This document shows positions 1-10,114 of a stretch of DNA of 37,657 nucleotides, piece after piece. Location: assembly GCA_029247985.1 (NCBI GenBank), contig JAQWKF010000058.1, forward strand, positions 1-37,657. Reading direction: 5' to 3'. Numbering within the stretch: the stretch's first letter is position 1; each line of letters begins with the position of its first letter. The DNA comes from Flavobacteriaceae bacterium. GTDB taxonomy: Bacteria > Bacteroidota > Bacteroidia > Flavobacteriales > Flavobacteriaceae. The notes below the pieces were generated by a model. That model saw nothing but the letters and a program-made list of their open reading frames with translations, made no database searches and was not told the origin of the DNA. The position numbers and the translations under genes were made by a program.

Positions 1-585
1 TGGTTCTAACACGCCTTCAGCAAAGGCTTTTTGCAATATATACTCTATTAACGCATCTTCCTCAACATCAGTTGGATTATAGCTGGTTTTGAGATTAATA
101 TCAAACATTTTTGCTGTGGTTTGGTAGATAAAAGCACGCCAGCCGTTACGTAGTTTTTTTATCAATTCATGGGCTGTAAAACCCGTTTCCCTATGGATAA
201 GTTTGATCAAAATACGTCCTTCTGAGCGCGAAAGTCGCTTTAATTCGTCTTTAAACTCGCCCTCTAAATAGTTTTCCACACGCTTGGCATACCGTTTTTT
301 GGCGCGTTTGCGCTTAATATTTGCCAAACGTTGGTTCAGAATCGTCAATCGTTCTGCTGCAAGTTTAGCATAAGGATATACTTTTATAGTGCGTCTTTGC
401 AGCCTGTAGTATGCAACATAATCGTCATAACTCTTAAATTTTATGCTTGGAAGCACGACTACTTCGCTTAAATCAACATAAGGCTTGGTCAAGGTGTCGC
501 CATCTATTATATAAATAGGTTGGGTTTGCTGTCCATATACGCTGCAAGCCAAAATTAAAACTCCTATATATAGTAGTTTATTCAT
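1..585 (-). CDS. DUF4294-like flavobacterial protein, 3' end cut by the window edge
   Basis: Manual reverse translation from ATG at 585: MNKLLYIGVLILACSVYGQQTQPIYIIDGDTLTKPYVDLSEVVVLPSIKF...; open to base 1 with signal peptide. Missing from the ORF track because no stop lies in the window. Confidence 0.75.
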   Translation of the reverse strand, partial: MNKLLYIGVLILACSVYGQQTQPIYIIDGDTLTKPYVDLSEVVVLPSIKFKSYDDYVAYYRLQRRTIKVYPYAKLAAERLTILNQRLANIKRKRAKKRYAKRVENYLEGEFKDELKRLSRSEGRILIKLIHRETGFTAHELIKKLRNGWRAFIYQTTAKMFDINLKTSYNPTDVEEDALIEYILQKAFAEGVLEP

Positions 586-653
586 GCGTTCAAAAGTAGT
601 AAGATTGTTTTACCTATATGTTGTAATTTAGCATACTTAATTAAAAAACCACA

Positions 654-1736
654 ATGGATAGTATTTTAAATAAAAAGTCACACGCATTTCTAGCACAATA
701 CCTCAATAACCCTGCCCCCACAGGATATGAATGGGAAAGTCAAAAAATTTGGATGAACTATCTAAAGCCCTATGTCGATGACTTTATTACAGATACTTAT
801 GGCACGGCAGTTGGCGTCATCAACCCCAAAGCAAAATTCAAAGTGGTAATTGAAGCACATTCTGACGAAATCTCCTGGTACGTTAACTATATTTCCGACA
901 AAGGCTTGATTTCTGTTATACGAAATGGCGGTAGCGACCACATGATTGCTCCATCTAAATGGGTAAACATCCATACAAAAAAAGGTATCGTAAAGGGCGT
1001 GTTTGGCTGGCCAGCTATTCATACGAGAGTGGCCGGAAAGGAAGAAACGCCAAAACTTGAAAATATTACGATTGATGTTGGTGCTGCAAAAAAAGAAGAA
1101 GTAGAAAAAATGGGTATCCATGTGGGCTGTGTTATTACTTACCCCGATACTTTTCAAGTACTGAACAAAAACAAATTTGTGTGTCGAGCCCTTGATAACC
1201 GCATTGGTGGGTTTATGATTGCTGAAGTAGCACGCTTACTTAAAGAAAATAAGGTTGAATTGCCTTTTGGGTTATACATAACCAATTCGGTTCAAGAAGA
1301 AATTGGACTACGAGGAGCGGAGATGATTACACAGACCATCAAACCAGACGTAGCCATCGTAACAGACGTATGTCACGACACCTCTACTCCGATGATTGAT
1401 CCGAAAAAGCAAGGGGACAATACGATAGGAAAAGGACCTGTAATCTCTTACGCCCCTGCCGTACAGCAGCTGTTGCGCGATCGCATTATTGACACTGCCG
1501 AAGCAAAAAAGATTCCATTCCAACGTTTGGCTTCTTCAAGATATACCGGAACAGATACTGATGCCTTTGCTTACAGCAACGGTGGGGTGCCATCAGCATT
1601 GATTTCTTTACCATTAAAGTATATGCATACTACGGTAGAAATGGTACACCAAGAGGATGTAGAAAATGTAATCAAACTGATATACGAAACGCTACAGACA
1701 ATCAAAAACGGAGAGACGTTTAGCTATTTCGCTTAA
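654..1736 (+). CDS. M42 family metallopeptidase / aminopeptidase
   Basis: 360 aa; motifs EAHSDE, ALDNRIGG, VQEEIGLRGA, VTDVCHDTSTP typical of M42 peptidases. Confidence 0.88.
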   Translation: MDSILNKKSHAFLAQYLNNPAPTGYEWESQKIWMNYLKPYVDDFITDTYGTAVGVINPKAKFKVVIEAHSDEISWYVNYISDKGLISVIRNGGSDHMIAPSKWVNIHTKKGIVKGVFGWPAIHTRVAGKEETPKLENITIDVGAAKKEEVEKMGIHVGCVITYPDTFQVLNKNKFVCRALDNRIGGFMIAEVARLLKENKVELPFGLYITNSVQEEIGLRGAEMITQTIKPDVAIVTDVCHDTSTPMIDPKKQGDNTIGKGPVISYAPAVQQLLRDRIIDTAEAKKIPFQRLASSRYTGTDTDAFAYSNGGVPSALISLPLKYMHTTVEMVHQEDVENVIKLIYETLQTIKNGETFSYFA

Positions 1737-3609
1737 TCTCCTCCACCACTTCTGGATTTAACAAAGTAGAAACATCACCCAATTGATCGTATTCGCCTGC
1801 TGCTAACTTGCGCAGTATGCGACGCATGATTTTACCACTTCGCGTTTTAGGAAGTCCACTTACCACCTGTATGCGGTCTGGTTTAGCGATTGGTCCTATG
1901 GTTTTTGCCACAAGAGCGCGTAGCTCGTTTTTTAATATTTCATTGTCGTCTGCTCTGCTACGTACAATGACAAATGCGTGTAGTGCATTCCCTTTAACGT
2001 CATGAGGAAAACCAACAACTGCACTTTCTACAACATTAGGGTGTTCGTTAAGTGCATTTTCAATAGGCGCCGTTCCCAGATTATGTCCAGAAACAATCAC
2101 CACATCATCTACCCTGCCTGTAATACGGTAGTTGCCTTTTGCGTCGCGTAAGGCACCATCACCAGGAAAATAATACCCTGGATAGGCACTGAAATACACA
2201 TTTTTATAGCGTTCGTGGTCACCCCAAATGGTGCGGGCAATTGAAGGCCAAGGATGCTTGATGGCTAAAATTCCTTCGTTTTCACCGGCCAATTCATTCC
2301 CCTCATGGTCTAGTAAAACTGCTTGAATGCCCGGCATGGGGAGTGTGGCATAGGTAGGGTTCTGTGCTGTTACACCAGCTAGAGAGGTAATTAAAATCCC
2401 TCCCGTTTCGGTTTGCCACCAAGTATCCACTATGGGGCATTTATTCTTACCTACGTGATCGTCATACCAATGCCATGCTTCAGCATTGATGGGCTCCCCA
2501 ACAGAGCCTAGCACTTTTAACGAAGACAAATCGTGTTTATTAACCAAATCAACTGGGTGCTTTTGCAACGCACGTATGGCAGTGGGTGCCGTATAAAACT
2601 GATTGACCTTATGCTTGGCACAAACCTCCCAAAAACGATCATAAGCAGGATATGAAGGGACGCCTTCAAACATTAGTGTTGTTGCGCCAACAGCCAAGGG
2701 ACCATACACAATGTAGGAGTGACCCGTAATCCAACCGATATCGGCAGTACACCAATAAATATCGCCTTTTTTATATTGAAAAACATTTTGAAAGGAATAG
2801 GCGGTGTAAACCATGTACCCGCCACATGTGTGAACCATTCCTTTGGGCTTTCCTGTTGACCCAGAAGTATATAATATGAACAATGGATCTTCGCTATCCA
2901 TGATTTCAGCAGGACAATTGTCGTCCACTCCCTCTAAAGCCTCGTGCCACCAAACATCTATATCATTCCAAGCCACTTCTTGACCTGTGCGTTTAAGCAC
3001 AATAGAAGTTTTTATGGTTGAGCAGTGCGTTAATGCTTCGTCTGCAATATCTTTTAGCGGAGTTACTTTAGCACCGCGGAATCCGCCATCTGCCGTTACT
3101 AGTAAGCTACAGTCGGCATCGTTTATTCTTGCGGCTAAGGCGGCGGCTGAAAAACCAGCAAATACGACAGAATGGATAGCGCCAATACGTGCACAGGCCA
3201 AAACGGTAATGGCTAGCTCTGGAACCATAGGCATATAGAGACATATCCTGTCTCCTTTTTTCGCTCCATTTGCTTTCAACATATTGGCTACTTGGCAAAC
3301 ACGGCTATGTAGCTCCTTATAGGAAATGTGTTGGGCTGCTTCTCTTGGGTCATTTGGCTCAAAAATTATTGCGGTTTGATCTGGCTGAGTGATTAGATGA
3401 CGATCAAGACAGTTTTCGGTTATGTTTACTTTACCGCCTAAAAACCATTTTACTTCTGGTTTATGAAAATCATATTCAAGGGTCTTGTCCCACTTTTGAT
3501 GCCATTCAAATTGATTGGCTATCTCTTCCCAAAAAACTTCCGGTTGTTCAGTTGCTTGTTGCTTTGCTTCTTCATACGTGGCCAATGATTGATGCGCCAA
3601 ATTAATCAT
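1720..3609 (-). CDS. acs: Acetyl-CoA synthetase (AMP-forming)
   Basis: YTSGSTGKPKGMVHT AMP-binding motif, DTWWQTETGG, C-terminal KTRSGKIMRR. Likely start is the internal Met at 3609 (MINLAHQSLATYEEA), not 3660. Confidence 0.95.
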   Translation of the reverse strand: MINLAHQSLATYEEAKQQATEQPEVFWEEIANQFEWHQKWDKTLEYDFHKPEVKWFLGGKVNITENCLDRHLITQPDQTAIIFEPNDPREAAQHISYKELHSRVCQVANMLKANGAKKGDRICLYMPMVPELAITVLACARIGAIHSVVFAGFSAAALAARINDADCSLLVTADGGFRGAKVTPLKDIADEALTHCSTIKTSIVLKRTGQEVAWNDIDVWWHEALEGVDDNCPAEIMDSEDPLFILYTSGSTGKPKGMVHTCGGYMVYTAYSFQNVFQYKKGDIYWCTADIGWITGHSYIVYGPLAVGATTLMFEGVPSYPAYDRFWEVCAKHKVNQFYTAPTAIRALQKHPVDLVNKHDLSSLKVLGSVGEPINAEAWHWYDDHVGKNKCPIVDTWWQTETGGILITSLAGVTAQNPTYATLPMPGIQAVLLDHEGNELAGENEGILAIKHPWPSIARTIWGDHERYKNVYFSAYPGYYFPGDGALRDAKGNYRITGRVDDVVIVSGHNLGTAPIENALNEHPNVVESAVVGFPHDVKGNALHAFVIVRSRADDNEILKNELRALVAKTIGPIAKPDRIQVVSGLPKTRSGKIMRRILRKLAAGEYDQLGDVSTLLNPEVVEEIKRNS

Positions 3610-3702
3610 AAAATAAAAATTTTTTGAAATTACTAAAATAATTAAGCTTTTGCGCAGCATTTTAACACGATGTTGCTAATTTACCACTTTATGTAAGTAA
3701 CA

Positions 3703-5835
3703 TTATGGAGTAACAGGGAAGCCCCTTGCGCGCATCAATGCATCAATAGAAGCATCTCTACCTCTAAACAACCTATATGCTTGGGCAGGGTCAATGGAAT
3801 TTCGTGGTGCAAATAAATATTTCACTAATTTTTCTGCCATCGCTTTGTCATAAAAGCCTCCAGGCGCCTCTCTGAATGCTTCTGAGGCATCAGCTGTTAA
3901 TACATCTGCCCACATATACCCGTAATATGCTGTGGCATAACCTTCACCAGAAAACACGTGCCCGAAATGGGGAGTTCTATGACGCATGGGCAGTTCTTTT
4001 GGCATGTTAAGCGCAGCCAATGTTTCCCGTTCAAAGACAGCTACATCCAGATCTGTTGGATCGGCCAAATGAAGTTTCATATCCATAAGTGCGGATGCTA
4101 AATACTCAGTGGTTGCAAAACCTTGATTAAAGGTTGCTGCCTTTTTAATTTTTGACACCAAAACATCTGGCATGGGTGCACCCGTTTCTTGATGTATCAA
4201 AAACTGATCAATTACTTCATCTGTAGATAGCCAGCGCTCTAATAGCTGGGATTGAAATTCAGTATAATCTCTTACGCCACTGTTAAGCGTTGGATATCGC
4301 ACTTCGGATGCAAAAAAGTGTAGCGCATGACCAAATTCGTGGAAGAATGTTGTAGCATCGTCCCAAGAAATAAGCAAGGCCTCTCCAGGTGCTGGCTTGA
4401 CAAAATTTGAGTTGTTAGAGGCCAAAACATTGGTTTTTCCGTCAAAAGTTGAAAAGCTTCTATACGTAGTCGCCCAAGCACCAGAACGCTTTCCTTCTCT
4501 TGCATACGGGTCCAAATACCAAAGACCAATATGTGATCCAGTTTGTTTGTCGGTAACCTCCCATACTTTAACATCCTCGTGGAACACCGAAACTTCTCCT
4601 TCTTTTACGGGTGAAAAGGAATAGCCAAATAAACGGCCCGCTACATAATGCATGGCCGCTGTGAGCTTGTCTAATTGCAAATATTGTTTCACTTCATCGG
4701 AATCTAAATCATACTTTGCCTTACGTACTTTTTCTGCATAAAAGCGATAGTCCCACGGTGCTACAGTAATGTTATCACCATTGGCATCTGCCACAGCTTG
4801 CATATCTGCAACTTCTTCAGCGACGCGTGCAATGGCTGCTGGCCATACGGCTTCCATAAGTGCCATGGCATTTTCAGGATTTTTTGCCATGCGATTTTGT
4901 AGGCGCCAAGCAGCGTAATTGTCATATCCCAACAAGGCTACCCGCTCTTTGCGAAGCTTTAATATTTGTGCAATAATTTCCTTATTATCATATGTATCGC
5001 CATTGTCGCCACGAGCGTAATAATTGCTCCATACCTGCTTACGCAAATCACGTTCGGTTGAAAAAGTCAAAAATGGATCCATTGAAGAGCGCGTATTGGT
5101 AACCGCATATTCTCCTTGCCTTCCCTTCCCGTTAGCTATCCGAGCAGCAGACTTGATAAAATCATCGGGTAGCCCATCTAACTGATTTTCCGTGAGGTAG
5201 GTGACATAATTTTCTTCATCGTGAAGCACATTGTTTGAAAACTTGGTGTAGAGTGACGAAAGTTCTTTATTGATGGCTGCGTAGCGTTTCTTTTTCACAT
5301 CATCTAAATCAGCCCCATTCATGGCAAATCCTTGGAACGTAAGTTCAACCACACGCTGCTGATCTGCTTCTAGTGGTGTAACTTTTGAGGCTTCATACAC
5401 GGTTTTAATACGTTGAAAAAGTTGTTCATTTTGTGTGATTTTAGATTGGAATTCTGAAAATAGTGGCGCAAGTTCCGTTTGCACTTCTCTAAATTCTGGA
5501 GAGGACATATTACTGCTAAAAATCCCATAGTACGTAAAAGCGCGATCTAAAACTTTTCCAGAACGCTCCATGGCCACAATCGTATTATTAAAGGTTGGTG
5601 GCTCAGGGTTAGTTGCGATGTCCTCAATTTCCAATAAATTGAGTTCCATGGCTTTAAGCATGGCGGGCTTTACATCAGAAACCTGCATTTTGTCAAAGGC
5701 AGGTGTGCCCATATAGGGTCCTGTCCATGACTTAAGGATATTATTTTGATTGCTATCAGAAGTGCAAGAAAATGCAAATAAGACTAAAACTATTATAAGG
5801 GTGCTAAATACGTTTGAAGTTTTCATTTTGGGCAT
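3703..5835 (-). CDS. M3 family metallopeptidase (peptidyl-dipeptidase Dcp-like), probable lipoprotein
   Basis: HEFGHALH zinc motif, M3 architecture, N-terminal lipobox-like LFAFSC. Confidence 0.92.
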   Translation of the reverse strand: MPKMKTSNVFSTLIIVLVLFAFSCTSDSNQNNILKSWTGPYMGTPAFDKMQVSDVKPAMLKAMELNLLEIEDIATNPEPPTFNNTIVAMERSGKVLDRAFTYYGIFSSNMSSPEFREVQTELAPLFSEFQSKITQNEQLFQRIKTVYEASKVTPLEADQQRVVELTFQGFAMNGADLDDVKKKRYAAINKELSSLYTKFSNNVLHDEENYVTYLTENQLDGLPDDFIKSAARIANGKGRQGEYAVTNTRSSMDPFLTFSTERDLRKQVWSNYYARGDNGDTYDNKEIIAQILKLRKERVALLGYDNYAAWRLQNRMAKNPENAMALMEAVWPAAIARVAEEVADMQAVADANGDNITVAPWDYRFYAEKVRKAKYDLDSDEVKQYLQLDKLTAAMHYVAGRLFGYSFSPVKEGEVSVFHEDVKVWEVTDKQTGSHIGLWYLDPYAREGKRSGAWATTYRSFSTFDGKTNVLASNNSNFVKPAPGEALLISWDDATTFFHEFGHALHFFASEVRYPTLNSGVRDYTEFQSQLLERWLSTDEVIDQFLIHQETGAPMPDVLVSKIKKAATFNQGFATTEYLASALMDMKLHLADPTDLDVAVFERETLAALNMPKELPMRHRTPHFGHVFSGEGYATAYYGYMWADVLTADASEAFREAPGGFYDKAMAEKLVKYLFAPRNSIDPAQAYRLFRGRDASIDALMRARGFPVTP

Positions 5836-5948
5836 TTTAATTAGTAGAGATCAAGTATAAATATAATGAAATAATTTGGCAACAAAGTTCAGATACCTAC
5901 TAAACCAACAAGGTTGAGGGATTGAATATATTTTCTAAACATCTGATA

Positions 5949-6812
5949 TTACTTCCTTATCCGCTGCACAAATGTATTTCCATTCTTGGTATTGACTTTA
6001 ACCAAATAAATCCCTTCAACGAGCGCCGAAACATCAATGGGTTTTATAGCAGTCTTGATTTTAACAAAAAACACTTTTTTCCCCGTTAAGTCATACAAAG
6101 TAACAGAAGCGATGGGTGTGTTAGCAGCCTCAATAAAAAGTTGGCTGTCATGAACATAAACCCTGCCATTTTCTGCTTTTTCTGGGGTGTCATGACTTAA
6201 AATGGTATTGTATTCAATTAGATAAAAAAGTGTTTCCGTATCTAGAATATCATTCCATTGGCCAGCTACTCCATACCTAAAGCCAGATGACATAGATGTT
6301 GGCCAAGCATTTAATCCTATGGCAAGTCCATTTTGATTACCCAAATAATTATCGGGTTCGTTTCCTATTCCGCCAGTAGTGCCCCAATTGGTATAGGCAG
6401 CATTTGTGGGAGATCCAGAAGCTGAACCAGACCAGAAAGAGCTAGAAACTCCTGTATTATCGCCATCCCAAATCCAAGCTCCTTCAGTAGCTCGGTCGTT
6501 ACCACCCAACCAAACGTAAGCAGCCCCTCCTCCATTATTTGTTGAAGTTAGACTTAAGGTAATGTTGGCATTATTTAAAAGTTCATCGAATATAGCCGTG
6601 TTTTCAGCAGCGTTATTTATTTCAGCTAAATAACCACCGCGGGCTACTGCGCAAGCTACGGCTTCAGTCCAGCTTTTGTTTTCTTTTACGACCTCATAAG
6701 TATGACCATTGAAATCAAAGCGGTAAATATTTGCCGTATTGGCGCATTGGGCATTTACATAATAAATGTTAATGCATATAAAAAAAAGTATACAAGAATA
6801 TAGTTTATCCAT
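5949..6812 (-). CDS. Secreted C-type lectin-domain protein with T9SS C-terminal sorting domain
   Basis: Signal peptide; C-type lectin-like core (YVWLGGNDRATEGAWIWDG, EPDNYLG, GQWNDILDTETLFYLIEY); C-terminal VTLYDLTGKKVF...VEGIYLVKVNTKNGNTFVQRIRK. Confidence 0.85.
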   Translation of the reverse strand: MDKLYSCILFFICINIYYVNAQCANTANIYRFDFNGHTYEVVKENKSWTEAVACAVARGGYLAEINNAAENTAIFDELLNNANITLSLTSTNNGGGAAYVWLGGNDRATEGAWIWDGDNTGVSSSFWSGSASGSPTNAAYTNWGTTGGIGNEPDNYLGNQNGLAIGLNAWPTSMSSGFRYGVAGQWNDILDTETLFYLIEYNTILSHDTPEKAENGRVYVHDSQLFIEAANTPIASVTLYDLTGKKVFFVKIKTAIKPIDVSALVEGIYLVKVNTKNGNTFVQRIRK

Positions 6813-6870
6813 GATTTGTGCGTTTTGGGGTAAAAAAGAGGGATAGCTTTAACTACCCCCCAAGGATAAC

Positions 6871-7119
6871 TCATATCTTTTTGAGCAAGTTAATAATAAA
6901 AAGCAGCACGATTGCACCTATAAAAGCAGTGATTAAAGTACTTAAAAGACCAGTCCCAATGCTAATTTCCAATTGATCGAAAAGCCAGCAGCCCAAAATG
7001 GCACCGCCGACACCAACCAAAAGATTAACGATGACACCAAAGCCTTTTCCTTTGGTTACTTTACCGGCAAGAAAACCAGCGACTATGCCTATTATAATAG
7101 GCCATAAAAAATTGTTCAT
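6871..7119 (-). CDS. GlsB/YeaQ/YmgE family (transglycosylase-associated) small membrane protein
   Basis: 82 aa, glycine-rich TM helices, GIVAGFLAGKVTKGKGFGVIVNLLVGVGGAILGCWLF. Confidence 0.85.
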   Translation of the reverse strand: MNNFLWPIIIGIVAGFLAGKVTKGKGFGVIVNLLVGVGGAILGCWLFDQLEISIGTGLLSTLITAFIGAIVLLFIINLLKKI

Positions 7120-7191
7120 AATGTTGATTTAGGGTTAACAATCACCAACTAAATTACAATTTTTTTTGATTGTCAGAAATTACATGAAAAA

Positions 7192-8208
7192 TTATTTGAT
7201 AGAGCGGTTCATACGCTTGACCACTGCAGGCCCCTCATAAACAAAGCCCGTGTAAAGCTGCACTAAAGATGCACCGGCAGCTAACTTTTCGTTTACATCT
7301 TCGGGTGTATGTATGCCACCTACTCCAATGATTGGAAAAGCGGCCTTACTTTTCGTATGTAAATATGAAATGACTTCCGTGCTGCGTTTTGTCAGCGGTT
7401 TACCACTCAAGCCACCTGTCTGATCAGTTAATTCAGTACTGCTCAATAATCCAGTGCGTGACAGCGTTGTATTGGTAGCAATGACGCCATCTATTTTGGT
7501 ATTTGCAACAATATCTATAATATCATTCAACTGTGAATTGCTTAAATCGGGAGCTATTTTTAGCAGTATGGGTTTGCGTGATGATTTTTCATTGTTTCGC
7601 TTTTGCAAAACATTTAGCAGCTTGGTCAGAGGCGCTTTTTCCTGAAGGTCGCGAAGGTTAGGTGTATTGGGCGAGCTGACATTGACAACAAAATAATCCA
7701 CCACATCAAATAAGGCGTCAAAACAAATAAGGTAGTCATCTTGTGCCTGATCGTTAGGTGTGGTTTTATTTTTACCAATGTTGCCACCGATCAGTACCCC
7801 TTTGTTTTTCTTAAGTCGTCTTGCAGCAGCCATCACACCCTCGTTGTTAAAGCCCATACGATTAATGATTCCTTTGTCCTTTTTTAATCGAAACAAACGA
7901 GGTTTGGGATTACCGCCCTGTGGCTTGGGCGTTACCGTTCCAATTTCAATAAAGCCAAAACCGAAATTTGCAAGTTCGTGATAGAGTTTAGCATCCTTAT
8001 CAAACCCCGCTGCTAAACCAACAGGATTTGGAAATCGAAGTCCAAAAACTTCACGTTCTAATGTTGGTTTATTAGAAGCATATAGCATTCGAATAAAAGC
8101 CCCCATAAAAGGAATACGATGTAACAGGCGTATGGCAGCAAACGAAAAATAGTGTACACCTTCTGGATCAAAAAGAAAAAGAACAGGACGTATTAGACGT
8201 TTGTACAT
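7192..8208 (-). CDS. pyrD: Dihydroorotate dehydrogenase (quinone)
   Basis: [70 protein letters not shown]. Confidence 0.95.
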   Translation of the reverse strand: MYKRLIRPVLFLFDPEGVHYFSFAAIRLLHRIPFMGAFIRMLYASNKPTLEREVFGLRFPNPVGLAAGFDKDAKLYHELANFGFGFIEIGTVTPKPQGGNPKPRLFRLKKDKGIINRMGFNNEGVMAAARRLKKNKGVLIGGNIGKNKTTPNDQAQDDYLICFDALFDVVDYFVVNVSSPNTPNLRDLQEKAPLTKLLNVLQKRNNEKSSRKPILLKIAPDLSNSQLNDIIDIVANTKIDGVIATNTTLSRTGLLSSTELTDQTGGLSGKPLTKRSTEVISYLHTKSKAAFPIIGVGGIHTPEDVNEKLAAGASLVQLYTGFVYEGPAVVKRMNRSIK

Positions 8209-8258
8209 AAAAAAAAGGTAGCGGCTTGTGAGTTTAAAATAAGCCGCTTATGGAAATT

Positions 8259-8564
8259 TTATTTTTTAGCAGGAGTCGCACGTTGCTTACTCATCTCATG
8301 AGAAATAAAGCTGCGTTCCATTTTTACTTTGCCAGCCATGGTTTCGATAACACAAGTATCGTTGCTTTCATTTACCTCAATGATCTTACCGTGAATACCG
8401 CCTTTGGTTACTACCAAATCGCCTTTTTTAAGTGCGCTTTTAAATTTACGCTCCTTTTTTGCTCGGCGTTGTTGGGGTAAAATTAAAAACAAAAACATTA
8501 CCCCAAACATGAGGATTAACAATGTGAAGTTTCCTCCACCAGTAGCTTGAAAAATTTGCATCAT
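8259..8564 (-). CDS. yajC: Preprotein translocase subunit YajC
   Basis: Single TM, FLILPQQRRAKKERKFKSALKKGDLVVTKGGIHGKI. Confidence 0.92.
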   Translation of the reverse strand: MMQIFQATGGGNFTLLILMFGVMFLFLILPQQRRAKKERKFKSALKKGDLVVTKGGIHGKIIEVNESNDTCVIETMAGKVKMERSFISHEMSKQRATPAKK

Positions 8565-9052
8565 TATTGGTTCATTTGATTACGTGCCGCTTGGCGTTGT
8601 TGTTCTTTTACAGGGTCAGGTGTAACGATTGTCTTAATGCGAATAATATCTCGACCGCTTTTGGTGTTGTTGGTCAGTGTTACCGTTTTCGTTTGATTAC
8701 CAGGTTTGTTTGCAGAATCAAACTTTACTTTTATTTCCCTTGTTTCGCCAGGTGCAATTGGAGTATTTTTAGGATACTCAGGAACTGTACATCCACAGCT
8801 TCCACGGGCATCTAAAATAATAAGATCGCTTTTTCCTGTATTTGTAAAGGCAAAGGATGTTTCAACTACATCTCCTTCGTTTATGGTGCCAAAGTCGTGT
8901 TCAGCTCTTTCGAAAGACATCACAGGCAAGTCCCCATTGACTTCTTGTTGTGCTGTCGTTTTTTCAACGTTTTCTTGTTTAACTTTCTTTGAGGCGCTTT
9001 GTGAGCAACCCAACATAAATAAGGCAACTAAGGCCAGAACAAATGGTTTCAT
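8564..9052 (-). CDS. DUF1573 domain lipoprotein
   Basis: MKPFVLALVALFMLGCSQ lipobox; ERAEHDFGTINEGDVVETSFAFTNTGKSDLIILDARGSCGCTVPEYP; start placed at internal Met 9052. Confidence 0.88.
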   Translation of the reverse strand: MKPFVLALVALFMLGCSQSASKKVKQENVEKTTAQQEVNGDLPVMSFERAEHDFGTINEGDVVETSFAFTNTGKSDLIILDARGSCGCTVPEYPKNTPIAPGETREIKVKFDSANKPGNQTKTVTLTNNTKSGRDIIRIKTIVTPDPVKEQQRQAARNQMNQ

Positions 9053-9080
9053 TTTATAAATTTTTTCAAAAATAAACATA

Positions 9081-10013
9081 TTACTGCATTCCACGTATAT
9101 TTTTACGGATGCGTTTTTGTTTTGTCATGTCTTTGACAACGCTATCTAATATTCCATTGATAAACATACTGCTTTTTGGCGTGGCGTATTCCTTAGCAAT
9201 CTCCAAGTATTCGTTGATGGTAACATTCACGGGTATTGAAGGAAAGTAAAGTAATTCAGCCAAAGCCATTAGTAACAAAGTAAAATCCAATTCAGCAATA
9301 CGGCCTGGATCCCAATTTGGCGTTCGCCCCTTTATTTCATCAATAAGTTCTGGTTTATTAAGTGCAACTTTTCTGAAAAGTTCCAATGAGAATTTACGAT
9401 CTTCTTCATCTTTGTATAAAACAGTGATGATGCTATCTGGCTCAGTAATTCGTTTAAGGCTGTTTCGTACTATGGTATTGGCAAGTGGTGCATCGTCAAC
9501 CCAAGAGATATTGACCTCTTCCATAAACTCACCCAAACGATCAAAGGGCACGATTACTTTAGTGAAAAGCTGTACTAAAAAGTCTTGATCTTCAGCAAGG
9601 CTAGTGGTTTCAGTCTTTAAATAGTCATCATAAAGTGTAGAGGCGGTAATTTCCTCCCATACCAAACGCACATATTCGTCGTGATTTTTCCAGTACTTAA
9701 GTTTGTATTTTTTGCTTTGTGCTGCAAGAACTTCATTATTGCATAACGCCAAAAGGGCTTTGTTGCTAAAAAACTTAGGGTTTGTTTCGTTTTTATTTTC
9801 TTTTAAGTGTTTTTTTGTGTTTTTCTCGTAAAGTGAATACCCACATGTATGAAGCTCACGGAACAAATCAAGAAGTGTGATGTAAAGAAGGTAAAAGTCC
9901 TGACTACTTTTTAAAATCCATGATTCGCCTGTTGTAAGGTTGTCTGTTGGGTCAAGTTGCTGAGCGTAAAGCGCCTGCATAACCTTGGTGCGTAAGTGAC
10001 GACGAGTAATCAT
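9081..10013 (-). CDS. nusB: Transcription antitermination factor NusB (long Bacteroidota form)
   Basis: MITRRHLRTKVMQALYAQQ N-terminus; C-terminal ELLYFPSIPVNVTINEYLEIAKEYATPKSSMFINGILDSV; start at Met 10013. Confidence 0.9.
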   Translation of the reverse strand: MITRRHLRTKVMQALYAQQLDPTDNLTTGESWILKSSQDFYLLYITLLDLFRELHTCGYSLYEKNTKKHLKENKNETNPKFFSNKALLALCNNEVLAAQSKKYKLKYWKNHDEYVRLVWEEITASTLYDDYLKTETTSLAEDQDFLVQLFTKVIVPFDRLGEFMEEVNISWVDDAPLANTIVRNSLKRITEPDSIITVLYKDEEDRKFSLELFRKVALNKPELIDEIKGRTPNWDPGRIAELDFTLLLMALAELLYFPSIPVNVTINEYLEIAKEYATPKSSMFINGILDSVVKDMTKQKRIRKNIRGMQ

Positions 10014-10034
10014 GTATAAGAACTTTTGATAGTA

Positions 10035-10042
10035 CAAAAATA
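10035..10042 (-). promoter_or_regulatory. Candidate Bacteroidota -7 box TATTTTTG upstream of nusB
   Basis: CAAAAATA on + strand, 22 bp upstream of the nusB ATG at 10013. Confidence 0.5.
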
Positions 10043-10114
10043 GGGGATTTTAAATGATATCCTACACAAGATTTGATGCAAAGACCTAAAATCCTATCTT
10101 CGTAAAAAAAATAT

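Noticed and set aside
762-1157. Minus-strand 131-aa ORF inside the M42 peptidase gene
   Set aside because: Fully antisense to a clear conserved CDS with no recognisable domain; a shadow ORF. The same applies to the other antisense or out-of-frame ORFs in the track (e.g. 8706-9059 +, 11350-11709 -, 19214-19732 -, 31777-32085 +).
7130-7180. ACAATCA...TGATTGT inverted repeat upstream of the GlsB-like gene
   Set aside because: Only 7 bp arms with a long AT-rich spacer; likely by chance.
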